Shown here one piece after another: positions 59,892 through 64,000 of a stretch of DNA of 64,000 nt. Position 1 is the stretch's first letter. Each line of letters opens with the position of its first letter. This DNA comes from Moesziomyces globuligerus (Eukaryota; Basidiomycota; Ustilaginomycetes; Ustilaginales; Ustilaginaceae): contig JARVLF010000008.1 of the NCBI GenBank assembly GCA_030849465.1, positions 248,001 through 312,000 of the forward strand, read 5' to 3'. The notes beneath the pieces were generated by a model. The model saw only the letters and a list, made by a program, of their open reading frames with translations. It was not told the origin of the DNA and did not search any database. A program made the position numbers and the translations under genes.

Positions 59892-62196
59892 GGACGCTCG
59901 CTAGCGCGTTGCTGGCATCCGAGGGTTACGTGTCGGGGGCAGATGGACCCAAGCGGTCGACGTGTGCGATGGCGGTGCGATGGCGGTGCGATGGCGGTGC
60001 GAGGTCGAGTGCGGAAGGATGGCGAATGTGATGGTCTTAGAGCGACTCAGCCTGACCAGAAGGATTGGAGGGGGCCAAGGGAGGGTCGGAGCCGAGCTGA
60101 GCATCGGAGGTGCCGCGGGATGGCAAGCTGAGTCGTGTTCTCAGGCACGGCTCATTAAATTGTCTGACGGGCGGGTGGAGCGGCAAAATGAGCTCGAGGC
60201 GAGCCGAGTCGAGTGGCAACGTGACTTTGCGCGTGTGCATAGGGCGCGACGGACGCGTAAATAGACGCGAGCACGTGACTCGAAGGCTTCACGGACTTCA
60301 CAAACCGGTGGGACGCGTAGAAGAGCGATAGACCTGACTCGAGTGGCCCTCATCCGAAGCTGACGTCGGATGAAAGATCGAGTCTAACAGGCAGCTCGGA
60401 GGAGGTGGCGGAGCGGAGGCGTTGGCTGAGGCTGAGACGGGCGACGAAAAGAAAGCACTGTCTCTGAGCGCGGCGAACGAGCGGGTGGTGAGCGCCCGTC
60501 GAATGCAAGCTGCCCCTATGTGTCCAACTGCGGAGCGGGTGGGCGGGCGTGCGTGCGTGCATGCATGCATGCGTGCGAAGTGCAAAGCAACATGAAGCCG
60601 GACGAAGGAACGCACGACGAACGACTGACGTGGCAAGCTTTGGGCTTGGACGAGGGCGCGTTTTTTCCAGGGCCAGAGAGAGAGGGATCCGAAGCGCTGC
60701 GGCTTGGGTCTCTCTCGACGCGCCAAGACGGCGGCGGCAAAGCCAAGCGGAGGCTGGAGCTGCAGAGGTTCAGGTGCAAGGAGAGGAGAGGAGGCAGCGC
60801 AGGGTTGAAGGGGAGGGGGGGCTTGCGGCAACGCGGCGCGCGCAAGGGGCGCGGTTTGGGACGCAAAGGGAAACAAGAATGGCCGCAAAGGGACCGGAGA
60901 TTCCGAGCAGAGACAGAAGCGCAGGCTCGGCTGACGCAAAAGCGCGAGGTTTGATCGACGGGCTGGCAGCCAGCGGGAAGGGGGGGGGACCCTTTTCTGT
61001 CTCTTTCGGCTGGGCTGACGCGCAGCGTGTCTCGGCTCTCGCTTGGCCTCCTCTGCTGGGGCGAATCACTGAATGAGCGAAAATTGCATTCGGCCATGAC
61101 GAACAAGCCAGCGCCCAAGGCTGTACGGTACAGTAACTCTCAGCATGTCGCGGGGCTCAACACCGAGGCACGCATCGCGGCTGCATCAGCGCAGAGCGTT
61201 CGAAAGAAGGAAATGCGAGGCGACGACGACGCAACCAGCTGCCGCCGCCGCCGCCCCGCCGCCCCCTCCACCGCCCCCTTGCGTTTCGAGTTTTGGTCGG
61301 GGCTCTTCCGTGTTTCGCAAAGTGTGAAAGCGCTCGACCGAATGGGCGGCTTTGGAAACGAGGCTCGGCGATGGCTCCTACAAGTCTTGTTGAGGCGAGG
61401 CTAGGCTTGGCTGGCTGGTTGGCTGGCTGAGTGGTTGGAAGGCGGGGCGGGATGGCCGACGCGCGCCGGTGTGCTGCTGCGGCTTTGCTTTTTTGGATTC
61501 AGCTCCGACCGACGCAAGAGTGCCTGCTCGGCTCGCCCGCACTCGGCTTTGACACACGCAACGCACGCAACGCACGCCACGCACGCCCACGCTGCACCGC
61601 AACGCCCAGTGCAGTCGATTCACCCACAAACGCACACACGCAATCCAACGCGCACGCACGGCACAACTCGCACACGCACACGCCCATCCAACCACAAGCA
61701 CAAGCACAAGCACAGACAAGCACAAGCACACACGCGCGTCGCACGCTGCTCGCTGCCAGCTCCTCGCTCCTCGCAGTGTTGCGTGTTGGCCGCCGTCGCC
61801 CCTCACTCTGCACGCACACTTACCCGCCACCAGCCAGCCCCTTCCTCCTCGTCCTCCTCCTTGGCCTTACAACTCGCCTCCTTGCACTCGCACTTGCACT
61901 CGCACGCCTCGCTTCCACCACCACTACACGCCTTCCTTCTCTCTACGGCGCGCTTTCATCTTGGACCTCCTCCTCCTCCTCGTCGTCGTCGTCATTGTCC
62001 TTGTCGCCATCCATCCTTATCCCAAACCCTTTCCATCCTCACCGCCATCTACATCCATCTTCATGTCCACATAAGCGTCTGGATCCGCAAAACCACGCCC
62101 TCGGAACTCCTTCCCCACCCCGCCCCAGCTGCTTGCGCGCTCGTTTGCTCCGTCTCGCAAGCGCACCAGCCGTCACGCTGGCGCGCGCACTCCACC
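59892..62196. promoter_or_regulatory. Long divergent intergenic region, RAD52 / KIN4-like
   Basis: 2.3 kb without a supportable gene. Contents are an 11-bp tandem repeat (59964-60007), GTGCGTGCATGCATGCATGCG alternations at about 60548-60575, and a CA/CGCA-rich simple-sequence tract at about 61555-61735. A very C/T-rich leader runs from about 61790 to the kinase ATG, suggesting a long 5' untranslated region. Confidence 0.5.
59964..60007. repeat. 11-bp tandem repeat, four copies
   Basis: GTGCGATGGCG repeated three times exactly with a fourth diverged unit, 73-116 bp upstream of the RAD52 ATG. Confidence 0.85.
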
Positions 62197-64000
62197 ATGT
62201 CCAACCACGCGCACCACCCTTCGCCACCCGCATCGCCAGGCTCCTACTCCCACCATCATCACCCGCCTGCCTCGGCGCCCGCATCCGCAGCTTCCTACGA
62301 ACAAAACTCGGCAAGATCGCCCGGATACCCTTCGCCTCCCGCATCGCCCCCGCACTTTGTCCACGATGACGCCTCTTCGTCCTCTCGCAAGCCTTTGGCA
62401 TCCGCAGCTTCCTCGAGGTACGCTCCCCACCAAGCCGCCGCCTACTCCAGCATGACCAGCGCCGCTGCTGCGCTCCAGCACCCCTCCGCGCCACCCACCA
62501 CCCACCATCCGCCCAGCAAGCTCGCCACCGGCGGACAGTCACACTCCCACCGCCCCGTCTCCGCCATGCCCACCCCGACAGAGCATGCCACCTCCGCCAG
62601 CCGTTCCACCGCTTCCGCAGCCGCAGGCGCCTCCAACGTCTTTGCCAGCATGAACGCAAACTACACCGAGCGACGCGCGAGCGCACATCCAACCATGTCC
62701 GCCTCCCACAACCCCAACCCTCCACCCATGCCCGCGCCCATCGACCCCACCACGAGCCACGCACTCTCCTCGGGCATCCCCATCACCTCCCCCGCCGCCC
62801 TCTCCTACTTTGCCGCTCACCCGCGTCGCCAGCAGGTCCACTTTGGCAACTACCTCCTCCTCCAGACCCTCGGCGAAGGCGAGTTCGGCAAGGTAAAGCT
62901 CGGCGTCCACAAGGAGTGGGGCGAGGAGGTCGCCGTCAAGCTCATCAAGCGCGACAAGGTCGCCACAGAAGCGCCCCTCGTCCTCGACGACTCGCAAAAC
63001 AAGGACCCCGCAAAGATGTCCAAGGTCGAGCGCGAGATCCAGGTGCTCAAGGACGTCCGCCATCCCAACATCGTCCGCCTCTACGAGGTCATCGAATCCG
63101 ACCGCTACATCGGCATCGTCCTCGAGTACGCTTCCGGCGGCGAGCTCTTCGATCACATCCTCGCCCACAAGTACCTCAAGGAGGACCACGCCTGCCGCCT
63201 CTTTGCACAGCTCATCTCCGGCGTCTCCTACCTCCACCAGAAGAAGATCGTACACCGCGACCTCAAGCTCGAAAACCTCCTCCTCGACCGCAACCGCAAC
63301 GTCATCATCACCGACTTTGGCTTCGCCAACAACTTTGAGGACAAGCGCAACGACCTCATGGCCACCAGCTGCGGCTCCCCCTGCTACGCCGCCCCCGAAC
63401 TCGTCGTCCAGGACGGCCTCTACGCCGGCTCCGCCGTCGACGTCTGGTCCTGCGGCGTCATCCTCTACGCCATGCTCGCAGGCTACCTCCCCTTCGACGA
63501 CGACCCCGCCAACCCGGACGGCGACAACATCAACCTCCTCTACAAGTACATCCTCGCCACCCCGCTCTCCTTCCCCGAGTACATTACCGCACAGCCCCGC
63601 GACCTCCTCTCCAAGATGCTCGTCCCCGATCCCACCCGCCGCGCCACCCTCGAGCAGGTCATGCAGCACAGCTGGCTCCGCAACTACCGAGAGCTCTTCA
63701 AGTTCTCCGTAGACGACCTCGAACGCGCCGCCACAGAGCAGCAGACCAAGAAGCGCCAGATGTACCGCCAGCAGATGCTCTACCAGCAGCAGCTCCAGGA
63801 GCAGCAGCGTCGCCAGCAGCTCGAACGCAGCCAGTCGGTGCGTCAGAACGTATCGCACCTCCCCGTCGGCACCGCTTACACCACCAACGCTGCCGTCCCC
63901 GCTCCCTCGGCCGCCGCGCATCGCCAGACGCTGCCGGTCAGCGCCACCGTCCCCGATCGTCTCTACGAACCCGTCGGCAGCGCTACCAGCGTCCCGCGTC
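62197..64000 (+). CDS. KIN4: Ser/Thr protein kinase, Kin4/Frk1-like, 5' part (continues past window)
   Basis: Open from the ATG at 62197 (CCACCATGTCC) to the window edge, 601 residues so far. The N-terminal ~210 residues are Ser/Pro/His/Ala-rich and disordered. The kinase domain (about 216-490) is complete: glycine loop LGEGEFGKVKLG, ATP lysine in EVAVKLIK, catalytic loop VHRDLKLENLLL, DFG in IITDFGFANNF, activation segment ATSCGSPCYAAPELV and GYLPFDDD. IVLEYASGGELFDHI and RLFAQLISGVSYLHQ are close to yeast Kin4/Frk1, where Kin4 enforces the spindle-position checkpoint. The activation-loop threonine is followed by SCGSP as in AMPK-related kinases. After the domain comes a Gln/Arg-rich coiled stretch (about 520-550). 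SNF1-type assignment is less likely because no UBA follows. Confidence 0.88.
   Translation, partial: MSNHAHHPSPPASPGSYSHHHHPPASAPASAASYEQNSARSPGYPSPPASPPHFVHDDASSSSRKPLASAASSRYAPHQAAAYSSMTSAAAALQHPSAPPTTHHPPSKLATGGQSHSHRPVSAMPTPTEHATSASRSTASAAAGASNVFASMNANYTERRASAHPTMSASHNPNPPPMPAPIDPTTSHALSSGIPITSPAALSYFAAHPRRQQVHFGNYLLLQTLGEGEFGKVKLGVHKEWGEEVAVKLIKRDKVATEAPLVLDDSQNKDPAKMSKVEREIQVLKDVRHPNIVRLYEVIESDRYIGIVLEYASGGELFDHILAHKYLKEDHACRLFAQLISGVSYLHQKKIVHRDLKLENLLLDRNRNVIITDFGFANNFEDKRNDLMATSCGSPCYAAPELVVQDGLYAGSAVDVWSCGVILYAMLAGYLPFDDDPANPDGDNINLLYKYILATPLSFPEYITAQPRDLLSKMLVPDPTRRATLEQVMQHSWLRNYRELFKFSVDDLERAATEQQTKKRQMYRQQMLYQQQLQEQQRRQQLERSQSVRQNVSHLPVGTAYTTNAAVPAPSAAAHRQTLPVSATVPDRLYEPVGSATSVPR

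Noticed and set aside
61431..62369. A 312-codon frame overlapping the kinase start
   Set aside because: Low-complexity Thr/Ala/Arg composition from CA-rich DNA, and out of frame with the well-supported kinase start.
62539..63921. A 460-codon frame antisense to the kinase gene
   Set aside because: It mirrors the conserved kinase domain and has Val/Glu/Leu-rich shadow composition only.

Overview
The window reads as nuclear DNA of a basidiomycete fungus, most likely a smut or related yeast (Ustilaginomycotina); the species cannot be named from sequence alone. The basis is GC-rich coding DNA with strong C-ending codon use, short introns (about 50-130 nt) with GTAAGT/GTGAGT-type donors, many intronless genes, and a gene set made of ordinary fungal housekeeping proteins on both strands with no operon logic.

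Layout. 1-1854: 3' part of transketolase. 1855-9110: a 7 kb gene-poor island full of diverged repeats. It holds several copies, in both orientations, of a tRNA-derived SINE-like element, many palindromic AGCCACCC/GGGTGGCT blocks, a 38-bp tandem repeat and perfect hairpins. 9.1-18.9 kb: an intron-rich zinc-cluster protein gene, a divergent LigB-type extradiol dioxygenase, an ABC1-family mitochondrial kinase and a DHA1-type MFS transporter. 20.4-34 kb: fumarate reductase with a C-terminal cytochrome b5 domain, NFU1 and enoyl-CoA hydratase (divergent mitochondrial pair), a small unknown protein, a gamma-tubulin complex component, DNA polymerase delta small subunit, an F-box-like protein and splicing factor Yju2. 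35.3-36.2 kb: a 907-bp foldback/MITE-type transposable element with 76-bp perfect inverted termini and a TA duplication. 36.6-47.4 kb: a MARVEL-like membrane protein, a 3 kb gene-free stretch, a Sec14-HAD phosphatase fusion, a two-TM unknown protein, an AhpD/CMD-like protein and a Leu5-type carrier. 48.1-64 kb: intron-containing tRNA-Met, phosphoacetylglucosamine mutase, ORMDL, TSR1, a compact 4E-BP-like translational repressor, 2-oxodicarboxylate carrier, RAD52 and the 5' part of a Kin4-like kinase.

How the genes relate. Most neighbours are unrelated housekeeping genes, often convergent with very short gaps (26-110 bp) or divergent over 300-700 bp shared promoters. Two groupings deserve thought. 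The zinc-cluster protein, dioxygenase and transporter next to the repeat island look like a possible small aromatic-compound locus (inference). NFU1 and enoyl-CoA hydratase, both mitochondrial, share one 429-bp intergenic region. TOR-linked growth control is represented by the 4E-BP-like gene and the ribosome biogenesis gene TSR1, which lie side by side.

Exon structures were worked out by eye from splice consensus and reading-frame continuity and have no transcript support.
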